Assembly: GCA_030609775.1 (NCBI GenBank)
Contig: JAUWTD010000003.1
Coordinates: 1-52,929, forward strand
Reading direction: 5' to 3'
From: Candidatus Altarchaeota archaeon
GTDB lineage: Archaea > Altiarchaeota > Altiarchaeia > IMC4 > QMZM01
DNA: 52,929 bases
Made by a program: the position numbers and the translations under genes. Shown piece after piece: positions 8,120 through 14,822 of the stretch. The notes beneath the pieces were generated by a model. The model searched no databases. It had not been told where the DNA came from and saw only the letters and a program-made list of their open reading frames with translations. Position 1 is the first letter of the stretch, and every line of letters begins with the position of its first letter.

Positions 8120-9186
8120 TACCCATAGCTAAACCCCTTATCGGAGAAGAAGAGAAAAAGGCCGTGATGGATGTATTGGATTCGGGAGTGATTGCTCAAG
8201 GCCCTAAGGTAAAAGAATTCGAAAAGGAGTTTTCTGGATTTGTCAGCGCAAGTCATGGAATAGCGGTAAACTCTGGGACTGCGGCGCTTCATGTGGCGCT
8301 ATTGGCCCATGGGTTAGGTGTAGGTGATGAAGTGATAACCTCTTCTTTTTCTTTTATAGCGACTGCGAATTCGATTCTGTTTACCGGCGCAAGACCTGTT
8401 TTCGCAGATGTGTCTGAGGATACTTTTAACATTGACCCTGATGCAATTAATGAAAAGATATCAGCTAAGACGAAAGCAATCCTTCCCGTGCACCTGTATG
8501 GTCATCTCGCAGATATGAACGCAATCATGGAGTTGGCGCATGACCATAATCTTGCTGTGATAGAGGATGCGTGCCAGGCTCATGGAGCGAAATTCGAAAA
8601 CAAAGCGGCAGGTTCCTTTGGAACTGGATGTTTTTCCTTTTATCCGACAAAGAACATGACCTCATCTGAGGGGGGTATGATCACAACAGATGATGAGAAA
8701 ATAGCCCTAAAGGCAAGGATGATAAGGGAGCACGGTTCAAGGGAAAGGTATGTTCATGAGATCCTTGGATTTAATCTGAGGATGACTGATATTGCTGCAG
8801 CAATTGGTTTATGTCAGCTAAAGAAGCTGCCTGAATTTAATCAAAGGAGAATAGAGAATGCTCAATATCTTACAAATGCGATAAATAATGATAAAATAAT
8901 TACTCCAATTATCAGAGATAATTATAAACATGTTTTTCATCAATACACGATAAGGGTACATGAAAGCCGGGATAAAGTAGTTGAAATCTTAAATAAGAAA
9001 GGCATTGGCGCCGGAATCTATTATCCTCTGTTGATTCATCAGCAGAAGCTCTACAAAGATCTGGGATATGATGCATTGCTCCCTATTTCAGAGAAGTTAA
9101 CCTCAGAAGTTATTTCATTGCCTATTCATCCATCTGTGACCCGGAAGGATCTGGATTATGTAGCGTCGGTACTTAATGATTTATAA
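8116..9186 (+). CDS. DegT/DnrJ/EryC1/StrS sugar aminotransferase, WbpE/WlbC-like
   Basis: This PLP-dependent sugar aminotransferase (356 aa) is predicted to put an amino group from glutamate on the C3 ketone of a UDP-uronic acid. Motifs: VNSGTAALHVALLA near residues 55-68, the PLP-contact DACQAHGAKF, and SFYPTKNMTSSEGG where the Lys (of PTKN) is the Schiff-base residue. The C-terminal sequence YYPLLIHQQKLYKDLGY fits the VioA/WbpE branch. It overlaps the acetyltransferase gene by 4 nt and precedes the Gfo/Idh oxidoreductase by 5 nt, so all are one transcript. Confidence 0.88.
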   Translation: MIPIAKPLIGEEEKKAVMDVLDSGVIAQGPKVKEFEKEFSGFVSASHGIAVNSGTAALHVALLAHGLGVGDEVITSSFSFIATANSILFTGARPVFADVSEDTFNIDPDAINEKISAKTKAILPVHLYGHLADMNAIMELAHDHNLAVIEDACQAHGAKFENKAAGSFGTGCFSFYPTKNMTSSEGGMITTDDEKIALKARMIREHGSRERYVHEILGFNLRMTDIAAAIGLCQLKKLPEFNQRRIENAQYLTNAINNDKIITPIIRDNYKHVFHQYTIRVHESRDKVVEILNKKGIGAGIYYPLLIHQQKLYKDLGYDALLPISEKLTSEVISLPIHPSVTRKDLDYVASVLNDL

Positions 9187-9191
9187 AAAAA

Positions 9192-10193
9192 ATGGAAAAG
9201 CTTAATGCGGCTGTAATTGGGGTCGGATCCATGGGAAGAAATCACGCAAGGATATACTCTGAATTAGATGGCACCCGGTTAGTTGCTGTGGCAGATGCAA
9301 ATTATGATAACGCAGTAAATGTTGCAAAGCATCTGAGATGTAACGTATATAGCGACTACCTGGAGATGATAGATAAGGAGGACATTGATCTTGTGTCAAT
9401 AGCTGTTCCGACAAAATACCATAAAGATGTTGCATTAGGTTGTATTGAGCATAATATTTCCCTGCTTGTTGAAAAACCCATAGCAGACACAGAAGATAAT
9501 GCAAAAGAGATCACAAAGAGGGCAGAGGAGAATGGAGTAAAACTTACTGTAGGTCACATCGAAAGATTTAATCCGGCGGTCATTGAATTAAAAAAGCGGC
9601 TGGACCGGGGTGAGTTAGGGAAGATATTTGAGATGAAGGCGACACGTGTGGGTCCGTTCCCTAATAGAATAAGGGATGTGGGCGTCGTCATAGATCTTGC
9701 AGTGCATGACATAGATCTCATGAGGTATCTTACCAATTCCGAGGTTAAGAGACTATATGCTGAAACCGAGCGTAAGATTCATACAAAACATGAGGATATC
9801 CTATCTGGACTGATAAAATTCCAAAACGGTGCGGTAGGTGTTTTATCTGTTAACTGGCTGACCCCTGAAAAGATCCGGGAGATATCTATTCTTGGTGAGA
9901 AAGGCATGTTTCTTGTGAAATATCTGACCCAGGAACTATATTTCTATGAAAACATCAAGGCAAATGACGGAAACTACAGTTACTCTGACATACTTATGGG
10001 TGTGGCGGAAGGTGACATCACTAATATACGGATCCAGAAAAAAGAGCCTTTGAAAGCAGAGCTTGAGTCGTGGGTTGATTGTGTGAGAACCGATAAAAAG
10101 CCTGTGGTCAGTGGATTAGATGGTATAAGTGCCTTGGTTTTGGCTCAGAAGCTAATAGAGTCAAATGAGGCAGAGCAGGTGATATCTTTATGA
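9192..10193 (+). CDS. Gfo/Idh/MocA NAD-dependent sugar oxidoreductase, WbpB/WlbA-like
   Basis: This 333-aa oxidoreductase is predicted to oxidise C3 of UDP-N-acetylglucosaminuronic acid to the 3-keto sugar, the substrate for the preceding aminotransferase. The N-terminal Rossmann domain has GVGSMGRNHARIY; the conserved EKPIADT supplies the catalytic Lys; GHIERFNPAV and DLAVHDIDLMRYL carry the downstream conserved residues including the His. The length is normal for the family. Its stop overlaps the next start as ATGA. The WlbA assignment rests on the neighbours; the superfamily is secure. Confidence 0.87.
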   Translation: MEKLNAAVIGVGSMGRNHARIYSELDGTRLVAVADANYDNAVNVAKHLRCNVYSDYLEMIDKEDIDLVSIAVPTKYHKDVALGCIEHNISLLVEKPIADTEDNAKEITKRAEENGVKLTVGHIERFNPAVIELKKRLDRGELGKIFEMKATRVGPFPNRIRDVGVVIDLAVHDIDLMRYLTNSEVKRLYAETERKIHTKHEDILSGLIKFQNGAVGVLSVNWLTPEKIREISILGEKGMFLVKYLTQELYFYENIKANDGNYSYSDILMGVAEGDITNIRIQKKEPLKAELESWVDCVRTDKKPVVSGLDGISALVLAQKLIESNEAEQVISL

Positions 10194-11473
10194 AAATCTG
10201 TGTCATTGGTTTAGGAAAGATCGGGCTTCCTTTAGCTGCCCAGTATGCAAGCAAGGGGTTTCCTGTAATCGGATGCGATATAAATCAGGAGGTTGTGGAC
10301 TCAGTTAACTCCGGGATTTCTCATGTAACAGAAGAACCTGGACTGGATGAGAAGGTAAAGGATGCAGTAAAGAAAGGCCTTTTATCTGCGACAACTGATA
10401 CGGTGTCCGCTGTAAAGGAGTCTAATGTCATAGTTATTATTGTTCCGCTGGTAGTTGACCCTAAAGGGAACATAGATTACAGTATTGTTGATTCAGTAAC
10501 AAAGGTTGTTGCAGAAGGTCTGCAGAAAGGTTCATTGGTTGTTTATGAGACAACCCTCCCGGTAGGTGGTACAAGGAATCGTATGGCGCCTATATTGGAG
10601 AAATCCAATCTTAAGTCCGGAGAAGATTTTTATCTGGTGTTTAGCCCTGAGCGAGTATCATCTGGCGTAATGTTTGAGTATCTAGAGGATATTCCCAAGA
10701 TTGTCGGCGGAGTGAATGAAAAATCAACTAAGCAGGGACTTGAATTCTATGAGCGTGTTCTTGATTCAAAGGTTGTTTCTGTTTCGAGTTCGGAGGCGGC
10801 TGAATCAACTAAGTTGTTTGGCATGGTCTACCGGGACATAAATATTGCAGTAGCTAATGAGTTTGCTAAATTCTGTAATGCAAAAGGTTTTGATGTCAAC
10901 GAAATAATCTCTGCTTCGAATACGAATCCTCATTCGCACATACTTCTCCCGGGTATCGGGGTGGGTGGACATTGTGCTCCGGTATACCCTTATTTTCTGA
11001 TAAAGAATGCTGCAGACGCAGGTGTTGACATGGTTCTTTCGAAGGCATCACGGGAGATAAATGATGGGATGCCCGACTTTGCCGTAGGCTTAGTTGAAAA
11101 AGAGTTAGGTTCGCTTAAAGGAAGAAATATTCTTGTTTTGGGTCTCGCCTACAGAGGTAACGTGAAAGAGACTTTTTTAAGCCCTTCCCTCTCCATAATA
11201 AAACATCTAGATGATAGGGGGGCGAATGTTTATGTGCATGATCCCCTGTTTTCAGATGATGAGATCAGGCGATTTGGGGCAGAGTCAGCAGGTATGGGAA
11301 ATCTGCCCTCTATTGATGCAGTGATCCTGGTAACAAACCATAAAGAATATGGCAGCATGGATCTCAAAGAGCTCAGAGAGAAAGGTGTACAGATTTTTGT
11401 GGATGGTAGAAACGTTTTTTCCAAAAATGAGTTCAAAGAATCTGGCATAATCTACCGCGGCATTGGAACATAG
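10190..11473 (+). CDS. UDP-N-acetylhexosamine 6-dehydrogenase (WbpA/WecC family)
   Basis: This UDP-sugar dehydrogenase (427 aa) oxidises C6 of a UDP-HexNAc to the uronic acid in two NAD-dependent steps. It shows the N-terminal Rossmann motif GLGKIGLPLAAQYASKG, VVYETTLPVGGTR, the central helix SSEAAESTKLFGMVYRDINIA, and the active-site Cys in PGIGVGGHCAPVYPYF. The C-terminal UDP-binding domain contains LGLAYRGNVKET. The product may be GlcNAcA or ManNAcA; the neighbouring WbpB/D/E set favours a path from UDP-GlcNAc to UDP-GlcNAc(3NAc)A, a sugar known in methanococcal N-glycans. It is the last gene of the island operon and converges on the BofA-like gene. Confidence 0.88.
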   Translation: MKICVIGLGKIGLPLAAQYASKGFPVIGCDINQEVVDSVNSGISHVTEEPGLDEKVKDAVKKGLLSATTDTVSAVKESNVIVIIVPLVVDPKGNIDYSIVDSVTKVVAEGLQKGSLVVYETTLPVGGTRNRMAPILEKSNLKSGEDFYLVFSPERVSSGVMFEYLEDIPKIVGGVNEKSTKQGLEFYERVLDSKVVSVSSSEAAESTKLFGMVYRDINIAVANEFAKFCNAKGFDVNEIISASNTNPHSHILLPGIGVGGHCAPVYPYFLIKNAADAGVDMVLSKASREINDGMPDFAVGLVEKELGSLKGRNILVLGLAYRGNVKETFLSPSLSIIKHLDDRGANVYVHDPLFSDDEIRRFGAESAGMGNLPSIDAVILVTNHKEYGSMDLKELREKGVQIFVDGRNVFSKNEFKESGIIYRGIGT

Positions 11474-11484
11474 TTTCTCTAAGA

Positions 11485-11736
11485 TCATGGGGGCGTGAGC
11501 ATTCCGCTGAGACTGAGTATCAGGAGGCTTCCGACTCCTGCAAGCCCAAAGACTGCAGTAACTCCGATAGTTGCAAGATTTATCGGAATCGGCAGCTGGA
11601 AGGCGAACTTGAACAGGAAGAGTAAAAACAAACCAACAACTGAATTTACTATAACCTTCTTTAGGACCTTCCAGAATATGTACAGGAACAGTATCAATAC
11701 TACTCCTGTCAAAATATAGGTGAATACCTCATGCAT
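11485..11736 (-). CDS. BofA-like small membrane protein
   Basis: This 83-aa integral membrane protein has two or three hydrophobic helices. The segment IVNSVVGLFLLFLFK followed by PIPINLATIGVTAVFGLAGVGSLLIL matches the pro-sigmaK processing inhibitor BofA family. In Bacillus BofA restrains an intramembrane protease during sporulation, but archaeal members occur without sporulation and their role is unknown. It lies alone between the convergent dehydrogenase gene and a divergent tRNA gene. The TATA-like sequence CTATAAATATATAA upstream may belong to the tRNA instead. Confidence 0.7.
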   Translation of the reverse strand: MHEVFTYILTGVVLILFLYIFWKVLKKVIVNSVVGLFLLFLFKFAFQLPIPINLATIGVTAVFGLAGVGSLLILSLSGMLTPP

Positions 11737-11760
11737 TCTATTTAATACTTAACGATTGCG

Positions 11761-11774
11761 CTATAAATATATAA
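11761..11774 (+). promoter_or_regulatory. TATA box of tRNA-Arg gene
   Basis: CTATAAATATATAA lies just upstream of the tRNA 5' end, a good archaeal TATA box match. The short spacing (about 10-20 nt) implies a very short 5' leader. Confidence 0.45.
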
Positions 11775-11780
11775 CCATAA

Positions 11781-11905
11781 GCCCGCGTGGGGTAGCATGG
11801 ATATCCTGAGAGCCTGCGGTGAATATTTTTTCATCTTTTTTTCCCATTGAAAAGAAAAAGGTTCGCAGCGAGCTTTTGACCCGAGTTCAAATCTCGGCGC
11901 GGGCG
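11781..11905 (+). tRNA. tRNA-Arg(GCG) with a 51-nt intron at position 37/38
   Basis: I folded this by eye. Acceptor GCCCGCG pairs with CGCGGGC, the T arm is CCGAG-TTCAAAT-CTCGG, and the D arm is GGGT around AGCATGGATA. The anticodon stem AGAGC/GCTTT is recovered only if 11820-11870 is removed, giving loop CTGCGGA with anticodon GCG (reads CGC, Arg). The intron junctions form a canonical bulge-helix-bulge: exon CTGC pairs with intron GCAG, the bulges are GGT and CGA, each cut after its second base, and GAA/TTC starts the intron stem. A20 and C35 agree with arginine identity. CCA is not encoded; a run of nine T follows. Confidence 0.92.
11820..11870 (+). other. Archaeal tRNA intron (bulge-helix-bulge)
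   Basis: This 51-nt insertion lies between G37 and A38 of tRNA-Arg and should be removed by the archaeal splicing endonuclease and ligase. The central part is T/A-rich with a weak internal hairpin. No C/D-box motifs are visible, so it does not look like a guide RNA. Confidence 0.88.
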
Positions 11906-11906
11906 A

Positions 11907-11915
11907 TTTTTTTTT
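11907..11915 (+). terminator. T9 tract after tRNA-Arg
   Basis: Nine consecutive T residues start two bases after the tRNA discriminator base, a typical archaeal terminator. It lies 14 nt before thiC, so thiC expression would need readthrough or its own promoter from within this short gap. Confidence 0.55.
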
Positions 11916-11929
11916 ATATTATTTAAACA

Positions 11930-13126
11930 ATGCTTAAAAAACTATCTAAAAAAGAAGGGATATCCCCTGAGAAGCTTCAGAGAAGGATTGATAATGGCTC
12001 TATTGTTATTCTTAAGAGTTCTGAGCGAGACATATCTCCCCTTGCGATTGGTGAAGGCGTAAAAGTTAAGGTTAATGCAAATCTTGGAACCTCTTCTGAT
12101 GTTGTTGATCTCCGCAAGGAACTAGATAAGGCCTGGGTGGCTGTGAAATCCGGCTCAGATGCCTTAATGGATTTATCTATTGGAGGGGATCTTGATTTAA
12201 TCCGGAGGGAAATAATAAAAAGTACGGATGTTCCTCTTGGAACCGTGCCCATATACCAGGCCTTCATTGAAAAGCAGGTTGACATGACCTCAGATGATAT
12301 ACTTGACGTCATCGAGAAAAACTGCAAAGACGGCGTTGATTTTCTGACACTGCACTGTGGCATCACAAAAAATATTCTCGATGATCTTGGCAGCAGATCT
12401 ATTCCCATAACAAGCCGGGGTGGAAGTTTTATTGCCGCTTGGATGATTAAGAACAAAAAAGAGAATCCATTATATACGCACTTTGACCATATCCTTGAGA
12501 TAATGGGCAGATATAATACTGTAATAAGTTTAGGTGATGCGCTTCGGCCTGCGTGTATCAAGGATTCGACAGATATTGCTCAGATGCAGGAGTTAGTGAA
12601 CTTAGGACGGCTCACAAAAAGAGCAAGGAAAGCCAAGGTGCCTGTGATTGTTGAAGGTCCCGGGCATGTTCCGTTGGATCAGATTCAGGCTAACATGGTT
12701 CTTGAAAAAAAGATTTGTGGTAACGCCCCCTTTTATGTTCTTGGTCCTTTGGTTACTGATATTGCATTAGGCCATGATCACATATCCGGAGCTATCGGCG
12801 GAGCAATCGCAGCAATGCATGGGGCAGATTTTCTCTGTTATGTCACCCCCTCTGAGCATTTGGGTCTTCCAACTGTAGAAGATGTCCGGGAAGGCGTCAT
12901 AGCATCCAAGATTGCAGCCCACGCAGCCGACATAGTCCGATTAAAGGACACTACACGAGATGATATGATGTCTCAGGCGAGAAGCGAACTTGACTGGGAT
13001 AAAATGTTTGATCTATGCATAGACAAAGACATCCGCATAAAATACGATAGGTTAGTAGATAAAGGCACATGTACTATGTGCGGTAAATACTGTGCCTTAA
13101 AGATTGTTAAAGATTATTTGAAATAG
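11930..13126 (+). CDS. thiC: Phosphomethylpyrimidine synthase (ThiC)
   Basis: ThiC converts aminoimidazole ribotide to hydroxymethylpyrimidine phosphate in thiamine synthesis through a radical SAM mechanism. The 398-aa protein is the short archaeal form. It shows KVNANLGTSSDV near the start, ALMDLSIGGDLDLIRR, VEGPGHVPLDQI, HDHISGAIGGA and the C-terminal cluster motif CTMCGKYC at about residues 381-388. That motif is CX2CX3C, one residue shorter than the CX2CX4C of bacterial ThiC. The related enzyme BzaF (benzimidazole synthesis) belongs to the same family and cannot be fully excluded. The gene follows the tRNA-Arg terminator closely. Confidence 0.88.
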   Translation: MLKKLSKKEGISPEKLQRRIDNGSIVILKSSERDISPLAIGEGVKVKVNANLGTSSDVVDLRKELDKAWVAVKSGSDALMDLSIGGDLDLIRREIIKSTDVPLGTVPIYQAFIEKQVDMTSDDILDVIEKNCKDGVDFLTLHCGITKNILDDLGSRSIPITSRGGSFIAAWMIKNKKENPLYTHFDHILEIMGRYNTVISLGDALRPACIKDSTDIAQMQELVNLGRLTKRARKAKVPVIVEGPGHVPLDQIQANMVLEKKICGNAPFYVLGPLVTDIALGHDHISGAIGGAIAAMHGADFLCYVTPSEHLGLPTVEDVREGVIASKIAAHAADIVRLKDTTRDDMMSQARSELDWDKMFDLCIDKDIRIKYDRLVDKGTCTMCGKYCALKIVKDYLK

Positions 13127-13161
13127 GTTTATTATATCATAAAATAAGTTTATTATATCAT
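13122..13161 (+). repeat. Two-copy 19-bp repeat carrying TATA-like boxes before marC
   Basis: AATAGGTTTATTATATCAT and AATAAGTTTATTATATCAT repeat with a 21-bp period and one mismatch. The first copy begins inside the thiC stop codon. The second puts a TATA-like TTTATTATATCA about 25-35 nt before the marC ATG, consistent with a leaderless transcript. Confidence 0.6.
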
Positions 13162-13184
13162 TTATCTATTAATAAGATTATATA

Positions 13185-13847
13185 ATGGATTTAACATTTA
13201 TCCTTGGATCATTTGGTCCTTTGGATCTTACCTTTGTTGTGAAATCTTTTGTTGCTTTATTTGTTATCATTGATGTCTTCGGTCTTTTGCCGATATTTAT
13301 GTCGCTTCTTGAGGATTACAACGAGGAAGATAAACAGGCCATGATCCGGATGGCTACAAGGACTGCTGCTATTGTGTTGCTTATTTTAACCTTATTTGGT
13401 AACTTCATTTTTATGATTCTTGGCATAAACCTGTATTCTTTCCGGATTGCTGGCGGAATAATTTTGTTAATCATCTCTGTTGAGATGTTGTTTGGCCGGA
13501 AAACGCGGACGGGTTCATCAGAGAGCATTGATTTAGAGAAAGAGGATATTGCGGTGACGCCTATGGCCATTCCCTTACTCACCGGGCCTGGTGCCATCAC
13601 TACTGGAATAATTCTTTTTGAGGAGGCAGCAACGGTGTTAAATAGGGTGTTTCTCTTTGTGAATATACTTCTTGTTTTCTGGGTGGCTTTTAAGATATTC
13701 TCTCGTCTGGATCTTGTTTACAAGGTCTTAGGGCATACTGGAGCAAAGGTTTTGACAAGGGTTATGGGTTTGATGCTTTCTGCAATCTCTGTGCAGTTTA
13801 TCATATCCGGCATATCTGAGGCAATAAAGTCTGGGATCATGGGCTAA
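13185..13847 (+). CDS. MarC/SnatA family membrane protein
   Basis: This 220-aa polytopic membrane protein with about six TM helices belongs to the MarC (UPF0056) family. Signatures are FVVKSFVALFVIIDVFGLLPIFMSL near the N-terminus, the repeat-like IAGGIILLIISVEMLFG and MAIPLLTGPGAITTGI in the second half. A Thermococcus member transports neutral amino acids; most others are uncharacterised. It follows thiC by 58 nt with its own likely promoter and converges on the dCMP deaminase gene. Confidence 0.85.
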   Translation: MDLTFILGSFGPLDLTFVVKSFVALFVIIDVFGLLPIFMSLLEDYNEEDKQAMIRMATRTAAIVLLILTLFGNFIFMILGINLYSFRIAGGIILLIISVEMLFGRKTRTGSSESIDLEKEDIAVTPMAIPLLTGPGAITTGIILFEEAATVLNRVFLFVNILLVFWVAFKIFSRLDLVYKVLGHTGAKVLTRVMGLMLSAISVQFIISGISEAIKSGIMG

Positions 13848-13860
13848 ATCCCCAAAATCC

Positions 13861-14334
13861 CTAATATTCTTCTGTTCCTTCTTTCTTGTCTAAGTCTATG
13901 TGGGATATTATTATCCCGGCATTCTTCATGATTTCAAGCCCTTCTTTATCAGTATATTCTCCGCTCACAACAACCCGTGCTATCCCTGCGTTAACGATTA
14001 GTCTAGCGCAGATCTTACATGGGAAGGCGTTAATGTATAGTGTGCACTTTCGGCTTTTCCTCCCTGCCTGGATGAGTGCATTCTGTTCTGCATGTACGCC
14101 CGGGCAGATTTCATGCCCTGTGCCGCTTTCTACGTTGTTTTTATTCTTTATGCATCCCACATCCTGACAGTGCGGTGCGTTTCTGACAACGCCGTTGTAG
14201 CCGGTGGCAACTATTTCATGGTCCTGGGTCACTATCACTGAGCCGAATTGGTGTCTTATGCATGTTGATCTTAAGGAAACATCTAAGGCAATCTTTGAGA
14301 AGTATTCATCCCATGAGGGTCTACATGTTTTCAT
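13861..14334 (-). CDS. Deoxycytidylate (dCMP) deaminase, ComEB/Dcd family
   Basis: This zinc-dependent cytidine-deaminase-fold protein (157 aa) is predicted to convert dCMP to dUMP for dTMP synthesis. The active-site motifs are GVHAEQNAL (His-Ala-Glu with catalytic Glu) and FPCKICARLI (PCxxC zinc ligands). RPSWDEYFSKIALDVSLRSTC and ATGYNGVVRNAPHC match the dCMP-deaminase branch, with extra Cys/His around residues 55-65 that may hold a second zinc. It is monocistronic, convergent with marC and divergent from the IF-5A gene. Confidence 0.88.
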   Translation of the reverse strand: MKTCRPSWDEYFSKIALDVSLRSTCIRHQFGSVIVTQDHEIVATGYNGVVRNAPHCQDVGCIKNKNNVESGTGHEICPGVHAEQNALIQAGRKSRKCTLYINAFPCKICARLIVNAGIARVVVSGEYTDKEGLEIMKNAGIIISHIDLDKKEGTEEY

Positions 14335-14416
14335 CTTTAACTATTTATTTTTTATCTAAAAATTAGAATAGTATCTTATTGATAAAAAGATAGAATAAAA
14401 AAGTAGGATAAAAAAA

Positions 14417-14806
14417 ATGGAAAAGAAGATTGGAAACATGAAGGATCTTAAGGCAGGCAAATATGTATTAATTGATAATGAGCCTTGCAGAGTCGTAAGT
14501 GTCACACACTCAAAGCCTGGGAAACACGGTGGGGCGAAGGCAAGGATTGATGCAGTCGGTATTTTTGATGGGCAGAAGAGGAATTTGATGGGGCCAATAA
14601 GTAACAATGTAGATGTTCCGATAATTAACAAAAACAATGCGCAGGTACTCAATGTTATTGGTGATACTGTGCAGTTGATGGATATGTCTTCATATGAAAC
14701 ATTTGAGCTTCCTGTTCCTAATGAGCTAAAGGGGCAGTTATCTGAAGGAATTGAAGTGCTCTATATGGAGTCGATGGGTAAACGGCTTATCTTGAAGCCG
14801 CAGTAA
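14417..14806 (+). CDS. eif5A: Translation initiation factor IF-5A
   Basis: IF-5A helps ribosomes through stalling peptides and depends on hypusine or deoxyhypusine. The 129-aa protein has the N-terminal SH3-like barrel with the loop SKPGKHGGAKARI, where Lys36 is the modification site, and the C-terminal OB domain (QLMDMSSYETFELPVP, VLYMESMGKRLILKP). Modification enzymes (deoxyhypusine synthase) are not in the window. A purine-rich stretch precedes the ATG; the gene is followed 16 nt later by the large surface-protein gene. Confidence 0.95.
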   Translation: MEKKIGNMKDLKAGKYVLIDNEPCRVVSVTHSKPGKHGGAKARIDAVGIFDGQKRNLMGPISNNVDVPIINKNNAQVLNVIGDTVQLMDMSSYETFELPVPNELKGQLSEGIEVLYMESMGKRLILKPQ

Positions 14807-14822
14807 TAAAAAAAAATAGGGT

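Noticed and set aside
11820-11870. C/D-box guide RNA in the tRNA intron
   Set aside because: No RTGATGA or CTGA boxes are present; the sequence is a simple A/T-rich stem-loop.
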